From Siphonodentalium dalli (Eukaryota > Mollusca > Scaphopoda > Gadilida > Siphonodentaliidae), in NCBI GenBank assembly GCA_032622095.1, contig CP136064.1:191505794-191569793 (forward strand): 64,000 nucleotides of DNA, given 5' to 3'. This document shows, in pieces, positions 34,101-44,894 of the stretch. Each line of letters opens with the position of its first letter. Position 1 is the stretch's first letter. The notes below the pieces were generated by a model. That model was not told the DNA's origin. It made no database searches and worked only from the letters and a program-made list of their open reading frames with translations. The position numbers and the translations under genes were made by a program.

Positions 34101-35815
34101 CTCGAATTAGCCATGCTTGACAATAATTAGCATCGCCATTTCTGAGGAAAAGATATTGAAAACCGTGATGATACTTTTTTCAAGTAAATTGAACAATCAA
34201 GACTGTGACGAACAACAGCAACAACAACAACAACAGCAATAACTAGAAATAAAATACTTATAAACTCGTTGGCAGACGTATTTGCTTCGCTATGCCTGAA
34301 CACACAAGAGAAACGCATAATGTTATAAATAATTTACTTAAAATTATCAAAAAAGTTACAACGTACTAATAATAGTCACAATTCCTCTCCCAGTTTGTGA
34401 GGAGCAATAAGAAAAAAAAACTATTTCCCAGTGACATGAGCTCAATTTATTAACCCTCTGGCTAAAACGACTTATTATGAAAGCGTGTATAATTATAGAA
34501 TTATAGACTTGTCACGATGAGTGAAAGAGCATGTGCATGAAAGGATGTGTGCAAGTTATTGATAGCCTGGGGACGAAAGAGCTTGTGTGAGATCATCTTT
34601 TTGCAAATTTTGTTACAATATATAATTATATACATTTAATTTTGATCAATAAAAACTTAAAACAAAAAATCTCTCAATCAATACAGGAAGTTTAGGGAAG
34701 AGATATGTCAATTTTGCGTGCACATGAAGAGAAATTCATCCTTAAGAAACAACAATTTGGTATGTGCTCAGTAATTCTTTGCATGTCGTAACTTTGTGAG
34801 AAAGAGATGTTATGGTTTGAACATGATTATAGTGTTATATGTGGGCTATTTTTGTGAATAAAACCTACTCCGCACATCTATAGAGAACCGGAGCCACCGC
34901 GATTAAGATGCAAAGAATCGGAGCCCTCAACAGGGAACCATAACCTTAACAAGATTTGTTTAATGCTTGTTTTATGAAGAAAAAAAATGCGAGTTATAGT
35001 GTTGATTTTGTTTTTTTTAGCATCCCCCCGTGTTACGACAAATTTCTATGAATTTGAGTTTGAGAAAATTCTGTGGAAATGAAGAATGTTCTTCACCAAC
35101 TGACAAATACCAAAGTCATTTCTCAATAACATTTGAAATACTGACGATAAACTGACCCGATTTTGGGACATAGAGTACAAACCTTCACTTCTGCAACCAT
35201 TGCTCCTTCTTTTTGGAATGATGTGAGGAAACGCGTGGCAGAAAGATGCGTTGGGTATGACGATGTCACTAACATGAGCACAAATGCAAAGAATAGGAAA
35301 CTTTACTGGGTAGAGAATGTAAATAAAACTCAACAGAGAACCAAATCACCAGGAGTATTTCACCCACAGTGGGCAAAACATCTAATTTGTCTCATTCGAC
35401 AAACCATAGCTTGTTACCACTGTCTTCTCTGTTCACCTCATATATAGCCAGACTATAAATGTTAGGTATATTAGTCTGTTATTGGACTAATCATTTTAAT
35501 CATATTCGATGTACACCTCACATACATGTATACTTACAGCTTTGTGTATATATATATTATATATAAGTCTTCTGAGTGCTTCAACTCTGTTCTTCGATCA
35601 CAGGCGGAATTTGGTTCGACGGCCATGAGCTGACAAACAACGGGGTGGTGTATTCACACACAGGACAACAGTTGCCATGGTTACAATGGGGAGCAAACAA
35701 CCCGAATTCTGGCTCCGAGATGCAAATGATGGGATCCAAGAATGATGGGTATCTATTTAGGGATGCCACCGCAGAAGTGAACCAATTTGCAACTCTCTGT
35801 CAGGTGGACTTGTAA
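21876..35815 (+). CDS. Secreted PAN-like / C-type-lectin-like protein gene (3 exons)
   Basis: Joined exons 21876-22161, 29861-30091 and 35604-35815 give 242 residues; both introns are GT-AG and phase 1. Residues 1-27 form a signal peptide (MGVVAVIFAMAILHTIVFVS, cleavage likely after VADVAA). Residues about 55-85 have a PAN/apple-like four-cysteine pattern (C58, C62, C68, C80). Residues 96-242 are a C-type-lectin-like fold: CP start, ECRQEDGGHL (C134), WVAGL, IWFDG, WLQWGANNPNSG and a terminal C238. The usual WND calcium motif and the inner cysteine pair are missing, so calcium-dependent sugar binding is doubtful. A probable secreted recognition or adhesion protein. Start chosen because the only upstream in-frame start is a TTG at 21828. 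Introns are filled with transposon remnants. Confidence 0.8.
22640..23210 (+). pseudogene. LINE reverse-transcriptase remnant (RT N-terminal part) in intron 1
   Basis: Broken frames in order: LREILKKSTNSFWNQF and ISLNTTCEQFTSLNGQ (linker before RT), LNKPISSEVIYAVAGVMNSN followed by GLDNI-like CLDSVINSY, then MIKSLYKNNGN, LSCIGMLFTGIMNNRR. These match the order LN.PI...E...A...LKN.K..GLD.I.NE, I.PIYKNKGD, LLSC.GKLFT.I.NNR found in animal non-LTR retrotransposons. Stops and frame changes are frequent and no catalytic block is intact. Confidence 0.6.
23629..23764. repeat. Perfect 16 bp inverted repeat, 104 bp apart
   Basis: TATATGCGAGTCTCCC at 23629-23644 is exactly complementary to 23749-23764. 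Sequence just inside the arms is partly similar too (AATGCA, CCAGTGC). It sits in intron 1 of the lectin-like gene and may be a small foldback element. Confidence 0.75.
24037..24148. repeat. GT-rich microsatellite
   Basis: Imperfect GTGTGT with GAGGGTG interruptions. Confidence 0.9.
25171..25320. repeat. (CAA/CGA/CCA)n trinucleotide microsatellite
   Basis: About 150 bp of AAC, GAC and ACC triplets. The homopolymeric Asn/Asp/His/Thr/Val frames are artefacts. Confidence 0.95.
25321..27865. other. Intron 1 sequence with little recognisable content
   Basis: AT-rich. Contains a C run near 26044, a G run at about 26594-26609 followed by AACCTCTGTCGCCACGTCCC (also seen as a fragment in other dispersed repeats), and otherwise no supported feature. 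Confidence 0.4.
27866..27982. repeat. GGTCCGGTCC-rich minisatellite-like block
   Basis: GGTCC/GGACC half-palindromes repeated every 5-20 bases, with ACCCTTG.CTGAACCGGTCCA occurring twice. A related ACCGGTCC-rich block is at 29615-29700. Confidence 0.7.
28042..28462. mobile_element. TTAA-flanked MITE, copy lacking its right terminal repeat
   Basis: Left end GGGTGCTCAATCCGATTCGA just after TTAA (28038-28041). The interior matches the complete copy at 36597-37048 (GTGTTATTTATCAACATTTT, TCCATCTTCATCCGCAATTT, AGCTTTGATGGGTGGGTTCC). It stops at GAGCGT, followed by TTAA at 28463-28466; the terminal inverted repeat is absent there. No transposase. Confidence 0.75.
28463..29488. other. Intron 1 sequence, no feature recognised
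   Basis: AT-rich single-copy-looking sequence with isolated TGGTCCGGACC (29200-29210). Confidence 0.4.
29489..29612. repeat. (ACAT)n tetranucleotide microsatellite
   Basis: CATA/CATG tetranucleotides for about 120 bp, directly followed by an ACCGGTCC-rich block to about 29700, about 160 bp before lectin-like exon 2. Confidence 0.95.
29861..30091 (+). CDS. Lectin-like gene exon 2: first half of C-type-lectin-like domain
   Basis: 231 bp, a symmetric phase 1-1 exon. Acceptor GTTTCAACAG precedes GATGCCCG and the donor is G|GTAAGTCG. It reads CPTAAVANGYRFFETSDYSI, then ECRQEDGGHLMSF (first conserved helix and cysteine) and WVAGLLDDE. LINE-derived sequence starts within a few bases of the donor. 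Confidence 0.85.
30097..31560 (+). pseudogene. LINE ORF2 remnant (L1/Tx1-like) inserted at the exon 2 donor
   Basis: Broken frames, in order, match the C-terminal half of an L1/Tx1-type LINE: GVHQGVQLSPYLLYYVHKFL (in place of GVRQGCPLSPYLF), KYFAEISGLNVDF and MDLV (fingers/palm end), LNDWSSINL and SQSLAVLP, NMIDEIQK, DFGGIKFPHLTPFNKALKIT, NPFWKDVISAWTTL, then MQKRLETTLSENQWSKAYTN and LHTLQYNIRH. Many stops, no YADD. Similarity begins only about 5-10 bases after the GT of exon 2 (30092), so the 5'-truncated copy abuts the splice site. Confidence 0.7.
31561..35603. other. Remainder of intron 2, no gene recognised
   Basis: AT-rich. 32750-33140 contains repeated GGTTGGAAATTT.CAACGCTTGG motifs, shared with 47300-47360. 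A tRNA-like A-box (complement of 33786-33803) has no B-box partner. The frames at 32178-32462, 33357-33599 and 35163-35447 have no recognisable domain. Confidence 0.4.
33089..33215. repeat. Dispersed repeat, copy 1
   Basis: GGTTGGAAATTTCCAACGCT, then GCCAGTCTAGATGCTAGGAT and a CACCG..C.GAACC block. The same order occurs at 47300-47455 with about 25 percent differences by eye. Confidence 0.6.
35604..35815 (+). CDS. Lectin-like gene exon 3: second half of C-type-lectin-like domain and stop
   Basis: Acceptor TTCTTCGATCACAG, then GGIWFDGHELTNNGVVYSH, WLQWGANNPNSG and ATLCQVDL, TAA at 35813-35815. The W.DG and W..NNPN landmarks and the final cysteine identify the lectin-like fold. No WND motif. 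Confidence 0.85.
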
Positions 35816-36073
35816 CCAAGGGATCATGTGTGACTGACATGAAGTGTTCTCTGGCAAGCGACACACATTCAATTGTATTTACGAAATGTAAAGGACTTAC
35901 CTGGAATTCTAAGAAATGTTTTGATCATACAATTACAAACGCCGCCCAACTGATCGCGCCTTTAAAATGTACAGTGCAAATGGAGGCCTACATGTGTTCT
36001 ACATAAGTATATTTTACCTTCTGACGATATATAAACATGAAAAGTTCAATATTAAAAAAAAATTATCATAAAG

Positions 36074-36079
36074 AATAAA
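36074..36079 (+). terminator. Candidate polyadenylation signal of the lectin-like gene
   Basis: AATAAA about 260 bases after the stop codon, the only canonical hexamer seen in 35816-36100. The predicted 3' UTR contains no other feature. Confidence 0.45.
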
Positions 36080-36479
36080 TACCAGTAATTTTGCATCTGT
36101 CAGTTAGCTGGGTCATCTGAGAGGGTCACATTAGTTGGTGCATGCACACTATTGTTCCGCTTTAAACGCGGGCCATATTGTTCCCATACCAATTTGGGCA
36201 TCGTCAAATGACTGATAAATTACTATAGATACGCCCTTTGTTGAACTTATTATCTGAAAAATATCCAAGTGAACAACTCGTTAGCGAGTGTGTAGTATTA
36301 AATGAAGACTAACAAGGCAAAGTTGAACATATTAAACACAACCTTTTAATTTATCGTATCTCCAAGTGATAGAAATTAATCGCCTCAAAAAGAATCTACG
36401 GATCATGTAAATTCCTCAAGATCGGTCAACAAAGAGCGTTTATTGTAACTAATTACCAAAATGAGAAACACAGCTAATT

Positions 36480-37110
36480 AAAGATGGTATATCTCTTGAA
36501 TTCTCTTCCTATAACAAGTTTGTTTTATAGTTTCATGGGTATAAAATAATAAATATGAATCGAAGACCCCTGTCTGGAAACGCTTCTATCAATTAAAGGT
36601 ACTCAATCCGATCAGACGGTCCCCATACAATCAAGATACAACAACAACATTTCTTCAATATACGCTTTATTCAGAATCGATTTATTGCAACACAATAGTG
36701 CTAACCACTGTCAAAAATGGTATCAAATTTCCCAAAATGTGTTATTTATCAACATTTTGTTCAACAAAATATGGCAGTATTATCACTAAAGTATCACGAA
36801 ATTTGACCGTATTACCGCTTGATTAGAGAGTTGTCCATCTTCATCCGCAATTTTGTCCGAGACCCTCCGTTTGACCACGTGTTTCTGGGCCACATATTAT
36901 TACACATCTCGAGGAATGACAAATTTCAAAAATCGATATCTGATTACTCTGAGCTTTGATGGGTGGGTTCCTCGACTCGAGTCAAATATTTTTTACCCCC
37001 GAAGTCAAAGAAATAGTAATTTAGGAGCGTCTGATCGGATTGAGTACCTTAAATATTGATCTTATTTCGAATTGAATGGTATAATACAATCATTTTTGGA
37101 ACGGAGTCGG
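36480..37110 (+). repeat. Diverged copy of part of the 2.58 kb unit, split by a MITE
   Basis: Reads like the complement of 5460-5600: AAAGATGG..ATCTCTT, CTATAACAAGTTT, TATAAAATAA, CGAAGACCCCTGTC.GGAAACG, then CAATTAA, the MITE, and ATTGATCTTATTTCGAAT. The exon-like DPC.ETLLSIN frame is retained on both sides of the insertion until a TGA. Confidence 0.6.
36597..37048. mobile_element. Complete TTAA-flanked MITE (452 bp)
   Basis: Terminal inverted repeats GGTACTCAATCCGATCAGAC (from 36598) and its complement ending at 37048, bracketed by TTAA at 36593-36596 and 37049-37052. A TTAA target with terminal inverted repeats is characteristic of piggyBac-type insertion. No coding capacity. Confidence 0.85.
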
Positions 37111-39526
37111 AGTGTAACACGTGGGATATAAAACTCTATCTAAAAATAGAGTAACGAAAACAATGTCCACTTGATAATCGCATTATACAAGAAAATATCG
37201 ATAACAAATATTATTATTTTGTAGAAGCCTTTCTGTCATTTGCGGCTTTACGAAATAGTATTAATGCGCCTGATTCAATGTAAAGTAACTTTTTGGCGCG
37301 ATGTCAAGTTAGCGGGAAGCACGCGCCTATTTGTCAATAGTGAGAGATAATTAAATATGTAATGGCTTTTCTAATGATATAATAGGGATTTTGTGTGATA
37401 AAGAACATATCGATAAAATAATATTAATTTGTAGAAGCATTTCTGGACATGTGTCTTCGACTCGGATCTATTATCTTATACCCCGGAAACTATACAAACC
37501 GTATTTAGGAAGAGATAGACTACATTTAACAGCGCACACTGGTGGTTTGTGAGAAGAGCGGTAATATTTATCTTTGTTATTGTTATAATTTTCATGGCAA
37601 CTTTCAGCAACTTAATATTAATTAAAGCCACATCCTCTAAGTTATTGATTCATCAAACAAATTATATCACTTATCCAGTACAAGTATTGGTTATTTTTGC
37701 GGCAAAAGATTAATTAAATCTATTTTAGACACATCCTTCAAAATGGCATGTCCTGGTTTCCAAAAGAATTACCAATTTTCTCTTCCAAAGTAAATCTATT
37801 CTTGAACTAACAAAATAGTGAGTTAACTAGATCACAACATATCTTTCTGTTTTTGTGATTTTCATAATGACTCAAATACAGTTTGATTTAATTTAGTTTT
37901 TAGAATTTTGTTTTCTGTTCAAAATCATGTCACATAATTCTGAGACATGAAACATCTTCATTTGAAATTAAACAGTTCCAATATAGTTCAGAAACGACGT
38001 CCAATTCACTAAAGATGCAAATCAGTGCCATCAAATCTTTTGAATTTTTAGCGGTGTTCGTGGAATTGAGATTTCTAATACGATATTTGTTGTATGGACA
38101 ATTGTTTTAATACATTTAGACGGATATCACCACCAGAGATACAGATAGTTTGTTCATTCTTTGCAGTTTGGCGTTTGGGTTATCACAGTGATGAAACAGG
38201 GTCGTATTCATTGAGTGTGTATTAAATATATTTAGGAACACGAAAACATACGTCTATAATAAATATACATTAATATTGTCATAGAATATTCAAATACTAT
38301 TTGGTCTCAAGTGAGATATATATGTACTAACATGACGGTGCACATGTGAATAATTGAGACTCAAAAGATGCTGCACGTGTTCCCTGTTTTCCGTATATCT
38401 TGAGGTATAAAACACTAATTTGAGTCAGAGAAACCAGTATATATGATTGTTTATCACTTGGTTATAATGGGACATTAAATGTGGCTGTTTTTAGAACATT
38501 ACAATATCATTCATGGGTTAGTTTGTGTGGGGGTGTGGCTGCAGGTCTCTCAGAGTGGTCCCTGACTACTTTTGCCAAATGGAACAAACCCAGACATAAA
38601 ATAACATTTTTGGATTGCGCCCCCACCAATGCTATTTCAAAAAAAGAGAGATATAACTCACTCTGGACTATATAAACAAATAGACACATTATTGATTATA
38701 TAATTAATTTGTTCATGTACTTGAGATGTTATATATTGAGATCTGACTACAAATTATTTTAATAAATCAGTTGTGAACTTGTGATGTATGTATATGCTTT
38801 CCAAAGAAATAGTTCGCGTGTGGTGTCGTACCGTTTAGGGTACGTTCACACACTGGCAAGTTTGCACGGTATGGTTTTGCAGGCATTTTGTCGTAGAAAA
38901 CGATATGTTGCCATAATATGAACGAAAACAAACACATAACGTGCAGCTGTGTCACAGCTAACTACGTGCGAAGTAAAATTTATGTAGTTCCACCTGTAGC
39001 GATGCTATCGAAATTTGCTTGTAAATATCATGCAATTATCTCGCAAGAATAAATCATACAGCTATTTGAAGGTCAATTCCAATAGCACTGTTACAAGTGG
39101 AATATATATATATATATAAGAGTAGGATATGTCTGCCTGTCTGTCCATCTGTCTGTTCGGATTCTTCTCCCAGACCCCAAGACCGCTTTCAATCAAATTT
39201 GGTGTGGTGACTCGGGGTACACTGGCGGAGGTTATAACGGCGTTTAGTGTTTAAAATTTTGTATTTAAACAAAAATTTAATTAAATAAATAAAACAAAAA
39301 CAAAACAAATACGCCTATTTCAGCACCAGATGTATGTTCTTTACAGATGTGTCTTCACTGTGGCCCGCGCCATTCCAAACTATAAAATAGTTATAAGTCA
39401 ATTATGGGCTTATATCAGAACTAGTTTACAACATTAAGCATGGTGGTTATTTTTACTGCTCTTCTACTTTCTACACATAACAACCAAAAAGCACATTTAT
39501 GACGCGGATATGACGTTCATATGGTA
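37111..39526. other. AT-rich region without recognised gene
   Basis: A block near 38837-38960 begins AGGGTACGTTCACACACTGG and resembles 47018-47145 (AGGGTACGTTCATACGCTGG), possibly ends of a hAT-type MITE family. A TA microsatellite at 39102-39117 is followed by TCTG-rich DNA (39127-39155) that could be a decayed family A 5' end. Confidence 0.4.
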
Positions 39527-39692
39527 CTAGCAGGTGAGCCGACTTCGTCCGGGCTTTGACCTTGAATTGACAATTTTGAAGGTCATGTCAAATTACCCGT
39601 AGGTATCAAATTTCGTCGAAATCCGTCCAGCAGTTTTCCCGGCCATGCTAACAGACAAACAAACAGACAGAAGTCCCAAAATATATATTTGA
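39527..39692 (-). mobile_element. Helitron-like family A element, 166 bp
   Basis: Minus strand: 5' TCAAATATATATTTTGGGAC (ends at 39692, preceded by A), short CTGT microsatellite, one GGTCA block, GCCCGGACGAAGTCGG and CTAG at 39527-39530 followed by T. Very short but with both termini. Confidence 0.75.
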
Positions 39693-39984
39693 TCATTTGT
39701 GGGTACCCGTTTCAAGGTGAAGGTCACCTCGGCTGGAAAAACTGACCCGATGAAAATCTCCCCCATTCCCAGGAACCCCTAAGTACGAACACTCACTCAA
39801 CATGCTCATGTCTGTACACAGACACGACACGCTCGTGTCTGGACACATACATGCTCTTTATCAACGACACTGTGGATACGAACGCTCTTTAACTATCACG
39901 CGATTAACCCATGAATTCCCATTGCGGTGGCGGGACATTGGAGAATGGGTGCTCTAACGTTCTCAGAAGCGGTCCGATGACCTC

Positions 39985-40093
39985 GTGACTTTTTACCCTT
40001 AGATAGCAAGTTTGGGCTAAATCCGTCCGGCAGTTTCCCGGCCAAAAACTAACAGACAAACAAACAAACAGAAGTCTCAAAATATATATTAGA
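39985..40093 (-). mobile_element. Helitron-like family A 5' fragment
   Basis: Minus strand 5' end TCTAATATATATTTTGAGAC at 40093, CTGTTTGTTTG microsatellite, GGCCGGGAAACTGCCGGACG. Similarity is lost near 39985 with no CTAG end. Confidence 0.55.
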
Positions 40094-40660
40094 TATTCAA
40101 CAACGCGGTATTGACAACAATCTGTGGTCGGTAACCATATCTGCCATGTTAAACTGTGGTCGCCGTGTTCATGTTGACGACCATTTCTAAACCAACGTTA
40201 TGGTTGGCAAATTAAGTTAGACAAATATTAGACGTGCGAAGTATTAGACAAAATTTTAATACCGTACTTAATCATTCCTGTTCTGATTTCCAATTTCCAT
40301 ATTCGATAAACACCTCAGATGATAATATCCATGGACGAATTCAGACTTTAGCTAAATCTTGAGAGCTATTCATAGGCTGCTTTATGCATTTTGATTGAAG
40401 AGCACTGACATTTAAAGGGGAATGTTATAGCACCCATGCATCTTCACACTCCGTGTCGGCCCAAGAGATTCCCCAATGAAACTGTAGTCTGGCGAGAAGT
40501 TAAAGCTTAAATAAAGCAATATAATTTCATGACATTTTAACTTGATCAGTTGCGACAATGGAGAAATTAAATGATTTCCATTGGTATCTGCAAGGGACCA
40601 CAATCGTGTATTTGGCCTCATACCGGAGCACATACTAGGATATACAACCTCACCGATACA
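40094..40660. other. No feature recognised
   Basis: AT-rich flank. The short frame at 40412-40633 has no domain. Confidence 0.4.
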
Positions 40661-41045
40661 ACCAGACTATACCATATAGCCTCACTTGAGCACACAAACT
40701 CGGCCATATAGCCTCACCGACTAGGATATATTGCCTCACTGAGGCACACAAACTAGGATATATAGCCTCATTGGGACACACAAATTAGGATATTCCCCTC
40801 ATTGGGATACACAAACTAGGATATATAGCCTCATTATGATACAGAAACTAGGATATATAGTCTCATTGGGATGTACAAACTAGATATATAGCCTCCTTGG
40901 GATACACAAACTAGGATATATGGCCACATTGGGATACACGAACTAGGATATATGGCCTCATTGGAATACACAATCTAGATATATGACCGCATTGGGGTAC
41001 ACACACTAGGATCTATAGCGGTATTGGGATACACAAACTAAATAG
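40661..41045. repeat. 32 bp minisatellite, about 11 units
   Basis: Consensus-like unit ATAGCCTCATTGGGATACAC followed by AAACTAGGATAT. Units vary by a few substitutions or a 1 bp deletion and lose register at both ends. Confidence 0.9.
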
Positions 41046-41760
41046 TTAGCCTCGCCGTCCGTGTCATTCTGTAACTCTGTCACGCTTTTCTCGCGTTTAA
41101 AACTTTTACCCATTCGTCCGATTTAGTCCATATTTAGGCCGCATCCTGTGGTATTTGTTTGAAGACGATGCGCATACGTTCACACTGATTGGCCAAAGAA
41201 ACTCATGGTTATAACGTGTTCCACAAAAGCCGTAAACGTGCTCTTTTTCCTATACGATACAGCAGTTGCCCGCACGGACGCCTTTGGAAACACCAAAGAT
41301 GCTTGTGCAGTGGGTAATCAAACTGCGTCCCGATGCAGCTGATCAGCGTATTGGCTGACATTGTTGTCGATCATAAAAGGGGTGTTTAGAAAGAGCATTA
41401 TAAATACCCATGCGTTATGTTGTCAACTAGAATACAAATGTGATGTATACTATTCCCTCCATCGAGCATGTGTTAATTTAAGATGGTATTTAAGCGGCAT
41501 GTTAGCTCACAACCAACCAGTCATCAAATTTGTCCATCATCCTAAACTGAGGTTACTACTAAATTCGTTGATATATTCAAATAATGTAAACAAAGTCGCG
41601 GTAAAATTAATAAGTGTAACATTGATAAGTGGGTCACACATATAGATGTTCAGTATTTCTGCAAAAATAGACCATATAAACCAAATATAACATATAAATA
41701 CTCTTTATAAATAAATAAAAGATAAACAAAAGCCACTATTTCTCACTTATTGCTTTCCAT
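41046..41760. other. No gene recognised
   Basis: Contains CGCGTTTAAAACTTTTACCC and mixed sequence. The open frame at 41361-41645 shows no domain or splice context I can support. Confidence 0.4.
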
Positions 41761-41798
41761 GGGGGGGAGAGAGAGAGAGAGAGAGAGAGAGGGGGAGG
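41761..41798. repeat. G-rich (GA)n microsatellite
   Basis: GGGGGGGAGA followed by ten or more GA dinucleotides. Confidence 0.95.
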
Positions 41799-41896
41799 CG
41801 ACAAAACACTCGAAGTACAAATAAAAATCGGACTATCACACGTGCACTCTTTACACAAGCTTTCCTCTGTTTCTGTTGGCCAAAATTATGCAACCT

Positions 41897-42010
41897 CATG
41901 TAAATGTTAGCCCAAACTACATTTCCAAGTAACGATGGTTTTGTTGTTTATTTTGAGGAATAATACCGCGTCAGATGAATTCAGCCCAAATATGTTAACA
42001 GTTGTCGTGT
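41897..42010. repeat. Dispersed repeat, copy 1 (copy 2 at 61656-61755)
   Basis: GTAAATGTTAGCCCAAAC.ACATTTC.AAGTAACGA and GAGGAATAATACCGC.TCA.ATGAATTCAGCCC are shared in the same orientation by the two locations. Family unknown. Confidence 0.8.
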
Positions 42011-42555
42011 AAAACATTCGGTAGTAGGTTAGCGTTATTTAGTATTTGTGGATGTCCTTTAACATGGGGAAAATAGACTACTGCGCTTGAACGAGCATGT
42101 GAATTTGTCGTTTTTAATGTATAGCAACTTGATAATCAATAACAGAGGCATTCTCTGTCAAATATGGTCGCTCTATTTACGGTATTAATTGCGGAACTTT
42201 CTAAAGTAAACTACGCGTAAACGGATACATACGGTAAATTATAGAAGGTGCCCTAATCGGCCTGATCGCCCCATGGCCAACTCGCCCAAGTCGACGTGTG
42301 TCAATTCGGTACCTACTATAACATGTACCCGAGGCTGAGTCCGTCTCGGAATAAAAGATGTATACGGGTGTTATATAGCGTTTGGTCCGTTGTTTCTCAA
42401 TGAATATTATTGAAATTTGGTGTATATGTCCGGGCTGGGACATGGAATACAACAACGTTTGAATTGTTTTTAAATTTACAAATTTGTTGATTTTATTCAT
42501 TTTTTTTTTTCGTTCTGAAAACACACTATAAAGTGTATATAATATAATAACGAAC

Positions 42556-42850
42556 ACGAGACATACATAATTTATAAACTGTTAACAAAATATATCAAAT
42601 TCAACACATGACAAAGGTGACTCAGTGGAGTTTATAAAGTGAACATAAAAACATTGAGGTAAGAATCTTTTTAAGGAATGCAACTTTATTTAATGATAAT
42701 AAACACATAAATTAAAATAACAAACATGAGACATACATGATTTATAAACTGTTAACAAAAGATATCAAACTCAATACATGACAAAGATGACTCAGTGAAG
42801 TTTATAAAGTGAACATAAAAATATTAAGGTAAGAATCTTTTTAAGCATTA
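42556..42850. repeat. 170 bp tandem duplication
   Basis: GAGACATACAT(A/G)ATTTATAAACTGTTAAC at 42558 recurs at 42728. The block through AAGAATCTTTTTAAG (near 42675 and 42845) is duplicated with about 10 substitutions. Confidence 0.85.
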
Positions 42851-42869
42851 CTAAACCGTTTAGCACAGA

Positions 42870-44260
42870 CCACAGTCCACTTCACTCATCCGATCATCAC
42901 CAAACTTCATATTTATCTTGATATTGATCTATCAGATGAGAGCTATCAAATATTTTTTTAATTTCATAGGAAAAAATGGTCGCCAGCGGCCATATTGCAT
43001 TTACGTTATATGTTATCGCGTCATGTCGATATCTAGTATTACTTAGAAATTTCACCTTTCCAGATTCATAATTGCTCCATTGACTGTAACAGATGAAATT
43101 ATTCCCCTCTTCGGATAGAGTGTCACTGAAACTTTATTTTGTCAGACTGTCTGTATAATCACTGATTATATATGGCAATAATCTGTAATAAGATGTAGCA
43201 CTATTTTATTTTATATTTACATGCAGTGCTGTTTTTATACAACAATTATACCCCCCCTAGATCATCATGTGATCGACCATACATCGCGCGAGGACCTGGT
43301 TGAATTAAGGGGGGTTTTATGGATCACTTCTGTCCTCAAGCTAGATTATACTTATGACATTTAATGGCATGTCTCTATCGTGGAGGGTTAGATATGCTTG
43401 AGAAACCACCACTCTTTAATTCACACCAAGTTCTCAGCTGTCATGTTCGGATATTAGAACCCATAGCCATGATATATGGTTTATTTTGTGTATACTAGTA
43501 ATATTGTTATTTTCAGTACCTTTATATACCAGTACTGTGTATAACAATGCATATAAATTAATCCATGTATACATGTATATTGATTCAACGGATTCAGTGG
43601 TTTTGTCCACCAGTCTATCAAATTTGCGGGGAAAACATGGCCACAAGCAGTACACCCTGCTAAATTTCGAATTTGAATCAATTGGCGCACCCTGCAGCCA
43701 GCTTTTATTGGAGATATCATGTGGATATTTTGGGTCACCGCTAGATGTGAGTCATATTTTGTTCTCAAACTGTCCCTGTGAAGACATCACTGCCAGCGGT
43801 GATCTTCAATTTTACTATTTGTATGGCTAAATAATTTGGTTGATCCTACAGACGACACCCCTTGTCCGATCGTCACCAGATTCCAAAATGATCTTCTGGA
43901 TAACCAGGGTGAGAGTAATCTAATTTTCCCGAATTTCGTTAAAAAACATTACCACAGGCAGCAATTTGGTATCTTACTCTTTGATCCTCTTTTGCATGAC
44001 TGAATTGTTTAGCAACTGTACAGACATATCCCTCATCTTATAGTCACCAAACTTCATATGATCTTCGGGCTGACAACTAGATGGGAGCTATCGAATGCTT
44101 TGATTTTTTTTGGAAAACATTGTCGCCAGCAGTCATCTTCTATTTTGGTTTTTATATACATGTATATCTCTTCATGCGGATAGCCAGTATTACGTAGGTA
44201 CTTCAACTTTCCGCATTCCTGTCATCATTTGAAATATAAAAATTTACCTGATACATGCAC
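42870..44260. repeat. Three diverged copies of a ~200 bp block
   Basis: Blocks starting near 42885, 43863 and 44035 share a C.ATC.TC.CCAAACTTCATA motif, then AGATG.GAGCTATC.AAT, then a T-run with AAAA.ATGGTCGCCAGC.G. Origin unknown; the frame at 43486-43830 between them is not convincing. Confidence 0.6.
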
Positions 44261-44395
44261 CCTTCAAAATTTGTTTCATCGTATCTATTTTAATGACCCG
44301 TATGGTAATATTGATACAGATATATTTGTCAAACATATCTTTGTACAATATACAGGCATTTAGTTTGTAACTAAATCTAGAAATATATAATAGTA

Positions 44396-44894
44396 GCTGG
44401 TGGACCCGACTTCGTCCGGGATGTTCCCCTCTGATTTTCGGAGAATTGCGCGATTTAACCTTGAATTGACTATTTTAAAGGTGAAGGTCATGTCGGGGTC
44501 ACGATTTGACCCGTCCAAAACACTCCCCGGACAAAAGTCACGACAAAAGTACCCGTCGAAATCCGCCCGGCTTTACCCGATTTGACCTTGAATTGACAAT
44601 TTTGAATGTCAAGATCAGGTCAGGGTCATGATTTGACCCACCCGAAACACTCCTGGGACAAAAAAGTAACAGTAGGTATCAAATTTCGTTGAAATAGTTC
44701 CGTTTTACCAGATTTGACCTTGAATTGATCTTTTTGAATGTCAAAGTCAGGTCGGGATCAAGATTTGACCCGTCAAAAATACTCCCTGGAAATAATTTCC
44801 CATAGGTATCAAATTTCGTCAAATATGTCCGGCAGTTTTCCCGGCCATAGCTAACAGACAAACAGACAGACAAATGTCCAAAATATATATTAAA
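44396..44894 (-). mobile_element. Helitron-like family A element with mutated 3' terminus
   Basis: Minus strand: AT-rich 5' end TTTAATATATATTTTGGAC directly after the CTAG at 44895-44898 of the next copy, CTGTCTG microsatellite, several GGTCA blocks, GGACGAAGTCGGG stem. The final bases read CTAC instead of CTAG. Confidence 0.65.
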
